Assembly: GCA_050633705.1 (NCBI GenBank)
Contig: JBOEGZ010000013.1
Location: 1-64,000, forward strand
DNA: 64,000 bases
Direction: 5' to 3'
Source of the DNA: JAJFHI01 sp050633705
GTDB lineage: Bacteria > Pseudomonadota > Alphaproteobacteria > Rhizobiales > Hyphomicrobiaceae
In this document: positions 52,225 to 61,446 of the stretch, piece by piece
Position numbering within the stretch: position 1 is the first letter of the stretch
How the letters are laid out: every line of letters begins with the position of its first letter
Notes under the pieces: model-generated
Database searches by the model: none
What the model saw: the letters and a program-made list of their open reading frames with translations, nothing else
What the model was told of the DNA's origin: nothing
Translations under genes and position numbers: made by a program

Positions 52225-53739
52225 TTACCTCACATCCCCCATAAGTTTTTTCACCCACGGGCTCACCGCAAACATCAGCAATGTTGCAACGGCGACCAGC
52301 GCCGCCTGAACAAGAAAAAAGCTCGTTAAGCCAGCAGGATCGGAAGCATCAAAATTGCTGCTCAAAATTCCTGCTAATTTGCTGCCCCAAGATGCCGACA
52401 GGAACCATACCCCCAGCGCAAACGCAACAAACTTTACAGGCGCCAACTTTGTAATCGTGCTTAGACCAACTGGACTTAAACAAAGTTCGCCTGCGGTTTG
52501 TAAAAAGAACAACCCGACCAACCAAAGCGGGCTGACCTTCCCCTCAACAGCCAATTGAGCGGCAGGAACCATCAGCAAAAACGACAGACACAACAGCAGT
52601 AAACCAAACGCAAACTTGACCGGGCTGGACGGTTGACGCGGTCCAAGGCGTGTCCAGAGTATCGCGAAAATAGGGGCTAATAGAATGACAAACAGTGGGT
52701 TCAACGATTGGTAATACGACGAGGGCATGTCCCAGCCGTTGATGGTGTTGTCTGTATATCGGTCGGCGAATAATGACATCGCCGAACCCATTTGCTCAAA
52801 GATTGCCCAAAAAACCATTGATGCGATGAATAAAACAAGAATTGCCGCGATCCGTTGGCCGTCATATCCCCCATGCATAGCAAACCAAATAATGCCGGCC
52901 AATGGAGCAAGCACAAACAAAGCCCGAACCCACTGAAACCCGTCAATATCCGACAATAAAATTATGCCCATCAATACGAGTGAACCAACAACCAAGGCAC
53001 CTGTTTGCAATATCGTTTTACGCGTATCTTTCGGCTTTTCCGGAGGCAATCCAATTCCAGCCAACTGGCTGTCCATACGTCGCCAAAAAAGTAGTAGGCC
53101 AATCAACATCCCTACACCTGCTGCACCAAACCCCCAATGCCAACTCTGTGTGGGGTCAAAACCATTAGCAGCAAGCCACGCTTTAAAGGTCTCACTCTGG
53201 GCAAGAAATCCCGTTAGCAGTGGAGCGAGAAACGCACCGAGATTTATCCCGAGATAAAATATTGAAAACCCAGCATCACGACGGTCATCATTCGCCCCAT
53301 AAAGCGCACCGACGAATGCACTGATGCAGGGCTTAAACAATCCCGTGCCAATAACAATCAGTGCCAAGCCGAGATAGAACGTTTGCTCTGTCGGCATCGC
53401 CAAAGTGAAGTGGCCCGCCGTAATTATGAGCCCACCCAGAAAGGTGGCGCGTCTCAGGCCCAAATAATGATCAGCGATAAAGCCACCTGCCAAAGGCAAC
53501 AGATAAACAGCCATCGTATAGTTGCCGTAAATACGCGTTGCATCTTCAGTTGCAAAACCAAGGCCGCCAGCGGCAATGGGGGCAACCATGAATAACGTCA
53601 GCAAGGCCCGCATGCCGTAGTAGGAAAATCGTTCCCACAACTCGACAAAAAACAGGGTCGATAGACCTGGCGGATGACCGGCAAGGCCGAATGATGTCCG
53701 ACTGGTGGGGATTTGAGAAGGTGTGGCTGGTGATGTCAT
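52225..53739 (-). CDS. Proton-dependent oligopeptide symporter (POT/PTR2 family)
   Basis: A 504-residue MFS transporter with about 14 membrane spans, importing di- and tripeptides with protons. Family marks are FVELWERFSYYGMRALLTLF (ExxER-type motif on helix 1), the first PTR2 block GGFIADHYLGLRRATFLGG, and FSIFYLGINLGAFLAPLLTG (the FYxxINxG motif). An acidic and Gly-rich loop in the second half and SPVGLSTITKLAP near helix 10 also match. It lies upstream of ispA's end, convergent, and 84 bases downstream of an ispG start-proximal gap on the same strand. Substrate range is not evident. Confidence 0.92.
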   Translation of the reverse strand: MTSPATPSQIPTSRTSFGLAGHPPGLSTLFFVELWERFSYYGMRALLTLFMVAPIAAGGLGFATEDATRIYGNYTMAVYLLPLAGGFIADHYLGLRRATFLGGLIITAGHFTLAMPTEQTFYLGLALIVIGTGLFKPCISAFVGALYGANDDRRDAGFSIFYLGINLGAFLAPLLTGFLAQSETFKAWLAANGFDPTQSWHWGFGAAGVGMLIGLLLFWRRMDSQLAGIGLPPEKPKDTRKTILQTGALVVGSLVLMGIILLSDIDGFQWVRALFVLAPLAGIIWFAMHGGYDGQRIAAILVLFIASMVFWAIFEQMGSAMSLFADRYTDNTINGWDMPSSYYQSLNPLFVILLAPIFAILWTRLGPRQPSSPVKFAFGLLLLCLSFLLMVPAAQLAVEGKVSPLWLVGLFFLQTAGELCLSPVGLSTITKLAPVKFVAFALGVWFLSASWGSKLAGILSSNFDASDPAGLTSFFLVQAALVAVATLLMFAVSPWVKKLMGDVR

Positions 53740-53823
53740 AGGCCCAACTTGATGTTCTATAATGCGCTCGGCAAGAATTTTTTTCAGGAAACCACAAATC
53801 TAATCGGCTGTGTTGAAACTTAT

Positions 53824-55071
53824 TCAGCGACCAAACCGCTGTTCGATATAATCTTCAACGAGCTTCTTAAAATCATCTGCAATTGTGCCACCACGCAGTG
53901 TCACTGCTTTTTTACCGTCAATGAAAACTGGCGCTGCCGGTTGTTCGCCGGTGCCGGGCAGGGAAATACCAATGTCGGCGTGTTTGGATTCACCAGGCCC
54001 GTTCACAATACAGCCCATAACAGCCAGGTTCAGCGTTTCGACACCTGGATATCTGGCTTTCCATTCCGGCATGCGGTCACGGATCATCACTTGCACGTCG
54101 CGGGCAAGTTCCTGAAATACCGTCGATGTCGTACGACCACATCCTGGACACGCAGCGACAATTGGCACGAACGAACGCAATCCCATTGTCTGTAAAATTT
54201 CTTGTGCAACCTGCACTTCAACCGTTCTGTCGCCACCAGGCTCCGGCGTTAAGGAGACGCGAATGGTGTCTCCAATACCCTCCTGCAACAAAACACCCAT
54301 CGCCGCTGTTGAGGCAACGATGCCTTTCGAACCCATACCGGCTTCCGTAAGCCCAAGATGCAAAGCGAGATTCGAACGTGCTGCCAACATCCGGTAGACA
54401 GAAATTAAATCCTGCACTGCTGAAACCTTGGCCGACAAAACAATGCGGTCGGCCCCTAATCCCAACTCCTGCGCACGCTGAGCCGATAGCAAAGCCGATT
54501 GCACGATGGCTTCATGCGTCACAGCGCGGGCTGTTTTGGGTTCTGGGCTTTTGGCGTTTTCATCCATCAAGTGCGTCAGCAGCTCTTGATCCAACGAGCC
54601 CCAGTTCACACCAATTCGGACAGGCTTTTGATATTCAATTGCCTTCTCGATGATTGCAGAAAACTGTCCGTCTTTCTTTTTCTTAAAACCGACGTTGCCA
54701 GGATTGATGCGGTATTTGTCCAGTGCTTCTGCACATGCTGGATTTTCCGACAGCAATGTGTGACCGATATAATGAAAATCTCCAACCAGTGGGACGCTCA
54801 CGCCTCGCGCCCGCAATTGATCCCGGATATGAGGCACTGCTTTGGCGGCCTCATCGCGATCAACGGTAATGCGCACCAACTCTGAACCAGCGCGTGCCAA
54901 TGCGCCAACCTGAGCAACGGTGGCCGCGATATCCGCCGTATCTGTGTTGGTCATGGATTGGACAACGACGGGGTTGCGTCCACCAACAATGACACCGGCA
55001 ATGTCAACTGCGACCGCATCCCGGCGGGTGGTTTCTAATGTCTCGTCATTGCCTTGTTTCACAGCCGTCAT
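53824..55071 (-). CDS. ispG: (E)-4-hydroxy-3-methylbut-2-enyl-diphosphate synthase IspG (GcpE)
   Basis: A [4Fe-4S] enzyme of the MEP isoprenoid pathway that reductively opens methylerythritol cyclodiphosphate. 415 residues: a TIM-barrel domain starts with GGRNPVVVQSMTNTDTADI and includes the GDFHYIGHTLL block, RINPGNVG, and LHLGLTEAGMGSKGIV. The cluster domain has the ligand cysteines in ACPGCGRTT and MGCIVNGPGESKHADIG. Extra residues before GGRNP are few. It needs flavodoxin or ferredoxin electrons and Fe-S delivery. It is on the same strand as znuB-znuC-zur but separated by 91 bases. Confidence 0.96.
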   Translation of the reverse strand: MTAVKQGNDETLETTRRDAVAVDIAGVIVGGRNPVVVQSMTNTDTADIAATVAQVGALARAGSELVRITVDRDEAAKAVPHIRDQLRARGVSVPLVGDFHYIGHTLLSENPACAEALDKYRINPGNVGFKKKKDGQFSAIIEKAIEYQKPVRIGVNWGSLDQELLTHLMDENAKSPEPKTARAVTHEAIVQSALLSAQRAQELGLGADRIVLSAKVSAVQDLISVYRMLAARSNLALHLGLTEAGMGSKGIVASTAAMGVLLQEGIGDTIRVSLTPEPGGDRTVEVQVAQEILQTMGLRSFVPIVAACPGCGRTTSTVFQELARDVQVMIRDRMPEWKARYPGVETLNLAVMGCIVNGPGESKHADIGISLPGTGEQPAAPVFIDGKKAVTLRGGTIADDFKKLVEDYIEQRFGR

Positions 55072-55162
55072 ACCTGGGCCTTTTGCGCATCTGTGCGTTA
55101 CATCTTCAAGGCTCTTACCTAATAGACTGGGAAGCTATTGGCCAGTCAGTTCCGCCCTACAG

Positions 55163-55966
55163 TCATTGCGTGCGACGTTGGCGCACCTGTCCGACGATCA
55201 GCGATAGAACGGCAAGCAACGCCATCATCAATACGATTGCAGGCCCCCCTGGAGTGTCGAATTGTAGGGATAAGCCAAAGCCCAAAGCGACCGCGATGAG
55301 ACCTGCAATCGCAGTTATTATCACCATCCGTTCCGGCGTTGTGGCAAATGGTCGGGCGGCAATTGCGGGGACGACTAAAAATGCGATCACCAATAATATC
55401 CCAACGATTTTTATCGCCGCGGCAACGAATATCGCCAACAACAAAGTAAACCCAGCTCGGACCTTCATAGGATGAACCCCTTCAGCTTCGGCAAGTTGCT
55501 CATGAACGACCAGCCGCAACAGTGATTGCCATAGGTAACCGATGGCGAAAAGGACAACCGTCCCACCGACAAAAATCACATAGAGATCCGATGTGGTGAC
55601 GGCGTAAAGGTCACCAAACAAATACGCCATCAAATCCAATGATGGCCCAGCAATCGCAACTGACGCGATCACCCCAGCCGAAAGCGTGCCGTGGTGCATC
55701 AAGCCCAGAATAGAATCGAGCGGCAGGAAGTTTTGTCTTCCCAAAGCCAGAATGGCAAAAGCCGCCGCAACCGCCACCCCAAATACCGTTGAAGTTGGTT
55801 CGATTTCCAAGGCCAACCCCAGCGCGACGCCGATCAAACACGCCTGCGCAATGGTCTCTCCGAAATAGGCCATGCGGTTCCACACGACCACACAGCCAAG
55901 TGGGGCGGCAATGATCGCCAAACCAACGGCTGCGGCAATTGAGCGGAGTAAAAATGGTTCCAACAC
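55163..55966 (-). CDS. znuB: Zinc ABC transporter permease ZnuB
   Basis: A 267-residue ABC-3 family permease with about eight membrane spans, the inner-membrane channel for Zn(II) import. The opening LEPFLLRSIAAAVGLAIIAAPLG and VVWNRMAYFGETIAQACLIG, together with LRLVVHEQLAEAEGVHPMKV (the coupling-helix region), match ZnuB. The start is GTG 55966, directly after the znuC stop (TGA then GTG), so translation is coupled. The operon order is zur-znuC-znuB on the minus strand. No solute-binding znuA lies beside it. Confidence 0.93.
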   Translation of the reverse strand: MLEPFLLRSIAAAVGLAIIAAPLGCVVVWNRMAYFGETIAQACLIGVALGLALEIEPTSTVFGVAVAAAFAILALGRQNFLPLDSILGLMHHGTLSAGVIASVAIAGPSLDLMAYLFGDLYAVTTSDLYVIFVGGTVVLFAIGYLWQSLLRLVVHEQLAEAEGVHPMKVRAGFTLLLAIFVAAAIKIVGILLVIAFLVVPAIAARPFATTPERMVIITAIAGLIAVALGFGLSLQFDTPGGPAIVLMMALLAVLSLIVGQVRQRRTQ

Positions 55967-56839
55967 TCAAGCTCCAGGTTCATCAAGTGTCGGACGACCT
56001 GAGAGATCGTGCGTGTGGTCATGATGGTGTTCATAGATCGCAAACGCTTTTGCAGCCTCATGCCCAAACAAACGTGCGTACTCGGCATGCTTGGCAACTG
56101 CTATCGGCTTACCGCTACAACAGACGTGTTGGTTGAGACAAATTACGCGGTCGCTCGATGCCATCACAACGTGCAAATCGTGGCTGACGAGTAAAACGCC
56201 AAGTCCGCGGGTTTCGCGAAGTTTTGCGATTAACTCGTAGAGCTCCGCCTCGCCAACGTGATCAACGCCGGAAACGGGCTCGTCGAGAACCAGGACATCG
56301 GGATTTCGCAACAGCGCTCGTGCAAACACCACCCTTTGCAATTCGCCACCGGATAATTTCGCTAATTGTCGGTCGAAGACCTTACCAGCCCCGACAGTCT
56401 GAAGAACGTCTTTGATTCTTGCGTCGTCCACATCATTGGCCAATGCCAAGAACCGGCTGGCGGTCATTGGTAAGGTCGGGTCGATTTCAACGCGCTGCGG
56501 AACGTAGCCAATCCGCAGGCCGGCGCGTTTGTGAACGACACCTGTATCAGCTTTTTCCAAACCCAACAGCACTTTGACCAACGTCGTTTTACCAGCCCCA
56601 TTGGGACCGATCAGGGTCACAACTTCGCCAGCCCCAAGATCAAGATCCACATCACTTAGGATCGTGCGGCCAGAACGGGTCAACGATAGATCACGAACGC
56701 CAAACAAACTGTCTGGATCTATCGGTGTTTCAATGCGATACCCATGACCATGATCGTGGCCAACGGCGGCGCCATGAGCACAACTTGGTGGCTCAGTTAG
56801 ACCTGTTGGTGTGGTCGATGAAGATGTAACTTGGGGCAC
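55967..56839 (-). CDS. znuC: Zinc ABC transporter ATP-binding protein ZnuC
   Basis: 290 residues with an ABC ATPase core: Walker A GPNGAGKTTLVKVLLGL, a Q-loop region GYVPQRVEIDPTLP, signature KLSGGELQRVVFARALL and Walker B VLVLDEPVSGVDHVG, with the H-loop SHDLHVVMASSDRVI. Both ends are His-rich: N-terminal SCAHGAAVGHDHGHGY and C-terminal YEHHHDHTHD, typical zinc-buffering tails of ZnuC. It hydrolyses ATP to drive Zn import through ZnuB. The gap to zur is 50 bases. Confidence 0.94.
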   Translation of the reverse strand: MPQVTSSSTTPTGLTEPPSCAHGAAVGHDHGHGYRIETPIDPDSLFGVRDLSLTRSGRTILSDVDLDLGAGEVVTLIGPNGAGKTTLVKVLLGLEKADTGVVHKRAGLRIGYVPQRVEIDPTLPMTASRFLALANDVDDARIKDVLQTVGAGKVFDRQLAKLSGGELQRVVFARALLRNPDVLVLDEPVSGVDHVGEAELYELIAKLRETRGLGVLLVSHDLHVVMASSDRVICLNQHVCCSGKPIAVAKHAEYARLFGHEAAKAFAIYEHHHDHTHDLSGRPTLDEPGA

Positions 56840-56889
56840 GCCTTGGGTTCCTGAACCGTCGGAAAAAATTTAGCGCGGACAGTGACCGC

Positions 56890-57420
56890 TTAGTCCGTTT
56901 TAGCGGCTTCAGTCTTCTTTGCGCAATCCCGACAAACGCCTGAAACTTCAACGAACTTCACTTTCGGTTGAAATCCGGTGCTTTGTGCGAGGCCCTTGAT
57001 TGTATCAAATACGATTTGCGCGCCAACTTCTTGAACACCACCACAGACTTCGCAAGCAAGGAAAATCGGGCGCCCCTTTTTGCCATGTTCATGGCGGCGG
57101 CAAGCAAAGTATGCGTTCTTGCTCTCCAGGCGGTGAATGACGCCCGTCTCCATCAGGGCATCAATTGAGCGATAAACTGAAATCGGAGCCAAGCGCGTGC
57201 CCTTTTCCGACAGGCGATCGATTATATCGTAAGCGCCAATTGCACTGTGGGTCGAAGCGATCTCGGTAAAGACTTGTTGGCGCAGATCTGTAAACCTCAA
57301 TTTCTGCTGCTCAAATTGTTCGCGCGCATGATTTACCGCCGCGGAAAGACGCGCCAGATCTTCTTCTGACTGAACGTCACTGGCCCCTTCAGGACCGATT
57401 GTTGATGCGGTTTTGTCCAT
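56890..57420 (-). CDS. zur: Zinc uptake regulator, Fur family (Zur)
   Basis: A 176-residue Fur-family repressor, zinc-sensing by context. After about 30 residues the winged-helix domain has LRFTDLRQQVFTEIASTHSAIGAYDII and RLAPISVYRSIDALMETGVIHRL. The dimer domain carries FACRRHEHGKK and two CxxC pairs, FLACEVCGGVQ and VSGVCRDCAKK, the structural zinc site. It heads the zur-znuC-znuB operon and probably represses it when zinc is plentiful. I could not find a clear Zur box in the sequence upstream of 57420. Confidence 0.92.
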   Translation of the reverse strand: MDKTASTIGPEGASDVQSEEDLARLSAAVNHAREQFEQQKLRFTDLRQQVFTEIASTHSAIGAYDIIDRLSEKGTRLAPISVYRSIDALMETGVIHRLESKNAYFACRRHEHGKKGRPIFLACEVCGGVQEVGAQIVFDTIKGLAQSTGFQPKVKFVEVSGVCRDCAKKTEAAKTD

Positions 57421-57911
57421 TTCGGCTCGTCTATCTTATCCCTAGTGGACGTTAGGGTGGCACAATTTGGATTCGAACACTATCACAGCTAAAAAAACGC
57501 AAAAGTATTCGCATCCCGACCAAATCTTAACCCAGCTTTGCCGGATCGATCTGGAGGTAGCCCCCTGCAACAGATCAAAAAATCAGAGCAATATGCGCCC
57601 TAATTGTTGTAGATACTCCACAGGTTTGGCTCTACCCACACGAGATCAATCTCGTACCGCTTTCTTTTCGCTATCACGCGTCAGGTTGGTTTATATAAGA
57701 TCAATATGGTGCTGACCGATGGTAATTAAAGCTCGCTTTTTTGACTTCTTAACCCGTCAGGGCACGGAAATGGTGCATATTCAGTCAAAACGCCAGTTGA
57801 CCCACTTTTCGGCCAGATACTTGCCCCATTCATGCCCTGTAAAACAGGGTTAATGAGGCACTCAGTGGCAACAGCGCGACAGGCTCAAATCGCGCCGGGT
57901 AGTTACGCGGA
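57421..57911. other. Intergenic control region between zur and the 57984 gene
   Basis: About 490 bases between divergent genes. The only distinct elements are a short repeat CCCTGT-AAA-ACAGGG (57835-57849) and AT-rich stretches near 57690-57720 that could hold promoters. No Zur-type palindrome, tRNA or coding frame was convincing. A larger inverted repeat begins at 57912. Confidence 0.4.
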
Positions 57912-57957
57912 GAACAAACAAATTTATAAAGGTCGTTCGACCGTGCTTTGTTTGTTC
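57912..57957 (+). promoter_or_regulatory. Large nested inverted repeat in the leader of the 57984 gene
   Basis: GAACAAACAAA (57912-57922) is exactly complementary to TTTGTTTGTTC (57947-57957), 11 bases. In the middle lies GGTCG-TT-CGACC (57931-57942). The repeat ends 10 bases before the strong Shine-Dalgarno GGAGG (57968-57972) of the gene starting at 57984. In DNA it could be a double operator; in RNA a two-level hairpin next to the ribosome site. Confidence 0.65.
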
Positions 57958-57983
57958 AGATCGCGTTGGAGGATAAACCAGTT

Positions 57984-60900
57984 ATGGGTTGGGATGTTAA
58001 AGCGACAACCGTTGCTGCGGCCGATGCAATTGGTAATTTCAAAATAACCCCACCTACGATGGATCAATTCCAGCAAGTCGCCATTCCACTCGCGATCGCC
58101 CTCAGCGTATTCCTCGTCGCGCGCTGGTTACTGTCGCCGATGCTCAGCCGTTTCCGCCAAACCGTCGAAGACACAATATTTTCAAGCTGGCAGTTGGCGT
58201 TATTGGCAACAACCGGACTGATCCTATCGCTGGCCTCCGGCTGGACCACGTGGGACGGCATGCGCAATTTCACCAACGAGCCGTTCCTCTCACTGCTTAT
58301 TACCTTCGGCATTCAAGGCGTCATGTTGATCGTCGCGTGGTTGATTGGCGAAAGCTTTGCAACTGGCATGAAGCAAAAAGGCCGCGAAGGTGCAATTGGT
58401 GTGGTCGGCATGGCGGCAGCAATTATTGCCGCCGTTGCAATCGTCGGCGGCATTGCCGCACTCGCCATTTTCGGCACGCCAGGCTTTTCATCGCACAACA
58501 TGGCCTTTGCCGCCATTTTCATCGGCATTGTCGGCTTTATCGGTGCCATGCAGATGGATGTCATCCAGCCTTATTTTCAAAGCGGCCGCGTAATATTAAA
58601 AAATGCCGTGTTGTGGGTGATGTTCCTCGCTTGTATGACAACTTCGGTCTTTTTCTCATTCGACAGCCTCTTTTCGCAAATCTTTCCTCAAAGCGAGCGC
58701 GTACGCGCTGCTGAACTTCGTGCCCAGAATCAAGTCGCTGGGATCATCGCCGATATCGGTTCGACCATTGGCACCAGACGACTTCAAGAAGCTGAGCGAT
58801 TGTTCGAGAACGAAGGCTGGCTGAAATATGAGACCCAGCTTGATCGCCTGGGAACAGCGGCACAAGGTGCACAAGCGGAAATCGAACGTTATTTTGTCGC
58901 GCAGATGGAAGAACGACGCAAAGCCATCGCGGAACAACAACAGCGGCGCGCGACGGCAGAGCGTAGCCAGGTCGGGCTTAAGGCCAAAAAAGTTCGCCTC
59001 ACAGAAGAACTATCCCGCCTGCAAGCAAATCGCCCAGCAGCCCTCACGGCCGTCGAAGACCAGACCGGCGTATTATCGGATCTACAAAAGGCACTCGATG
59101 AGCAACGCGCAAAGACGCTCGCCGAAGAACGCGGTGTTGAAGGATCAGGCAAGCAAGGTCGTGGCCAATTTTACCGCGCAAGCAAAGCCGAAGAAGCGCG
59201 CATTCGCAGCCAGATCGAGGTTGCCCGCCGACGCCTGAAAGCACCACAGGTTGAGCTCAAAAAAATTGACTCCCGCGTCGGTGACATCAAAGCTGAACTT
59301 GTCCAGATCGATGCTGATATCGCCACGCTGGCCGGAGAAGCCACCACAGCAGATCAACGCATCACAGCAGCCGAATCACGCCGCGACGACGAAGAAGCTG
59401 GCCCACGCGTCGACCCTGCGCGAGTTTATCCCGCATTCGAAAAAGCCAAGGTCGAATTTCGCCAAGACCCATCTGTCGAACGCCTTGGCTCGCTGCAACA
59501 GCAATGCTCACAACTTCTCGATGCGATGTCGTCGACCCCTGTGACGAAAACGGCTGTGCGCGATATCGACTGTGACCCCAAAGCCGCCAGTGAAGCGGCA
59601 GCAATCGTGTTTGCGCTCAACACCGGTGCCAACGCATTTGGAGCCAATTGCGCAGGTGGACAAAGGCTTGAAGCGCAGAATTCCACTGATGCTTTGTTTG
59701 CCTTTGCCAGAAAATGTCTGGCTGATTCCGGCCTACCAAGCGACAACACCGATAAATTGCGCGGCCAGATTAATCTCGCCGAACTCAACCGTGACGACAA
59801 AGCCCACAGATTTGTCGTGACCTGGAATGCCTTCCAGGACGGCAACCGCTTGGCCTACCTCGCCATGGCGATCGCTATTGCAATTGATAGTCTTGTGTTC
59901 ATGTCAGGTCTGTTTGGCGCCAACGCGGTCCGGTCGCCACTTTCAGATGTGCCAAGTTACCGGGCACGTTCTGCCAAACAGCTGGAATCCATTGTTGAAA
60001 ATGCGTTATTGCCAAACAAATATGACAATGCCGACGCGCTCTTAACCGCGTTGCGGCCAATCACGCCACTGGATGGTTTTACGCATGAAGTCATTGTCCC
60101 CTACGACGAGACGCCAAACAGCGCGCGCCTGGTCAAAGTTTTAAACGCAGCAGCTGCCATCGGTGCTGTCGCTCATGATGAGTATCGCAAGGAACGCTAC
60201 CTTGTTCGTCCGGAACTGTTTGAGTTTGTCTCGAGTGTCGCCAAGAAAACCTTTGACGCTGATGATGATCATGGACGCATTTCAGATCTAAAGCATGTTG
60301 TCACTGTCGCATTACAACCGCATGTCGGCGACCATGCACAAATTGTGTTGGGACATTGCCATCCAATAACCGAACAAAACGGCTTTTCATCGGAAATCAT
60401 TATGCCGGACATTCCCGAGCATGATCGCCCGATCGTACGCAACGTATTGAATGCCGGTTCAACACTTCAATACGTGTCACGCGATGAGCGCCAAGGCGAA
60501 GCCGGTCGCTACTATGTCCATAGTCAGCTTTACAAAACGCTGGCTCTCATCTCAGCCAGTAATCCTATGACTGGAAATCGCTTGCACGCCCCGCAATTGG
60601 CAGCACCTCAACAACGCGATGGCGGCGCGCTGCATGAAAACACCGATGCAATTGCGAGCCAGCCGGCGCCCAAGCAAGTTGAGCCACCTGTACGCCAAGT
60701 CACACAACAACCTGTACCAAGTAATCAACCAGGCGCCCAAGAATCGCGACAACCGCCTCAGGAGCCACAACTTACGCAGGATGAGCTGAACAAACTTTCT
60801 TATCAGTGCCGTTCGAGCCTGTTGAATGCACTTGGACTCAATATCGAAGACGTTGACAGACGTCTGGCCAGTGACGGCGTTGGAGAAGCTTCGCTTAATG

Positions 60901-61385
60901 CCTGGCAGGCATTGCAAAAACATGCAGCAACGAACGAACGCTTGAAAGTCCTTTTAAGCCGTAACTTTGAGGCGCATCAGCAAAAGCTTGCCGAAATGTA
61001 CTCGAGTTTGAGATCTGCAAATTCCGGCAACACGCAGACGGCAAAAATTCTCGATCAGGTCGACATCCAGGTTGGAGAGGAACTCGTTAAACTGATGCTG
61101 TTTCCTGAAGTTGGCTTGATTAAAGAACTTATCGAGCAACTCGAAGCCGCAGCGGCTTACGAACCTGGCCTCAACAACAAAGAACATAACCTGCTGGTCC
61201 AGCTTCGGCGCGTTCAGTTGCTTCTCGACCAGTCTCACGAAGTTGACGACAAAGCCTGGCGAGAAATTAACGCCGTGCTTGCGGAACCACTTGAGATCCA
61301 AGACCAGCCTGAGGAAGAAATCGCCGACATCGACAAGATTGTAAGTCTCTTTCAAAAGCAACCTGATGACGGCGATGCGGCTTAG
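57984..61385 (+). CDS. Large membrane/coiled-coil protein with an internal domain duplication, unrecognised
   Basis: 1133 residues from ATG 57984, chosen because GGAGG stands 11 bases upstream; a TTG at 57948 is unlikely. About six membrane spans lie in residues 30-240. Residues 250-490 are a long coiled coil (repeated Arg/Glu/Gln heptads). Residues about 495-620 hold Cys residues (LQQQCSQ, DIDCDP, GANCAGG, RKCLADS), which suggests a periplasmic, disulfide-bonded stretch. A further span is at about 635-660 (LAMAIAIAIDSLVFMSGLFG). Two copies of one ~60-residue unit follow: 697-753 (DGFTHEVIVPYDETP.. LVKVLNAAAAIG) and 799-860 (NGFSSEIIMPDIPE.. IVRNVLNAGSTLQ). A Gln/Pro linker and a helical C-terminal domain (940-1115) complete it. 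It may be an envelope scaffold; no family is recognised. A terminator follows. Confidence 0.7.
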   Translation: MGWDVKATTVAAADAIGNFKITPPTMDQFQQVAIPLAIALSVFLVARWLLSPMLSRFRQTVEDTIFSSWQLALLATTGLILSLASGWTTWDGMRNFTNEPFLSLLITFGIQGVMLIVAWLIGESFATGMKQKGREGAIGVVGMAAAIIAAVAIVGGIAALAIFGTPGFSSHNMAFAAIFIGIVGFIGAMQMDVIQPYFQSGRVILKNAVLWVMFLACMTTSVFFSFDSLFSQIFPQSERVRAAELRAQNQVAGIIADIGSTIGTRRLQEAERLFENEGWLKYETQLDRLGTAAQGAQAEIERYFVAQMEERRKAIAEQQQRRATAERSQVGLKAKKVRLTEELSRLQANRPAALTAVEDQTGVLSDLQKALDEQRAKTLAEERGVEGSGKQGRGQFYRASKAEEARIRSQIEVARRRLKAPQVELKKIDSRVGDIKAELVQIDADIATLAGEATTADQRITAAESRRDDEEAGPRVDPARVYPAFEKAKVEFRQDPSVERLGSLQQQCSQLLDAMSSTPVTKTAVRDIDCDPKAASEAAAIVFALNTGANAFGANCAGGQRLEAQNSTDALFAFARKCLADSGLPSDNTDKLRGQINLAELNRDDKAHRFVVTWNAFQDGNRLAYLAMAIAIAIDSLVFMSGLFGANAVRSPLSDVPSYRARSAKQLESIVENALLPNKYDNADALLTALRPITPLDGFTHEVIVPYDETPNSARLVKVLNAAAAIGAVAHDEYRKERYLVRPELFEFVSSVAKKTFDADDDHGRISDLKHVVTVALQPHVGDHAQIVLGHCHPITEQNGFSSEIIMPDIPEHDRPIVRNVLNAGSTLQYVSRDERQGEAGRYYVHSQLYKTLALISASNPMTGNRLHAPQLAAPQQRDGGALHENTDAIASQPAPKQVEPPVRQVTQQPVPSNQPGAQESRQPPQEPQLTQDELNKLSYQCRSSLLNALGLNIEDVDRRLASDGVGEASLNAWQALQKHAATNERLKVLLSRNFEAHQQKLAEMYSSLRSANSGNTQTAKILDQVDIQVGEELVKLMLFPEVGLIKELIEQLEAAAAYEPGLNNKEHNLLVQLRRVQLLLDQSHEVDDKAWREINAVLAEPLEIQDQPEEEIADIDKIVSLFQKQPDDGDAA

Positions 61386-61417
61386 TGCGCGCAAACTACC
61401 TATCAATTCGACAACTT

Positions 61418-61446
61418 AAAAACGCCCTATTTGTTGGGGCGTTTTT
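61418..61446 (+). terminator. Rho-independent terminator after the 57984 gene
   Basis: AAAAACGCCC (61418-61427) and GGGCGTTTTT (61437-61446) form a 10-base stem with a 9-base loop ending in a T-run, 33 bases after the stop codon. Confidence 0.9.

Noticed and set aside
57460..57490. GGATTCGAAC, which resembles a tRNA T-loop on the minus strand
   Set aside because: The flanking bases do not form T, anticodon or acceptor stems.
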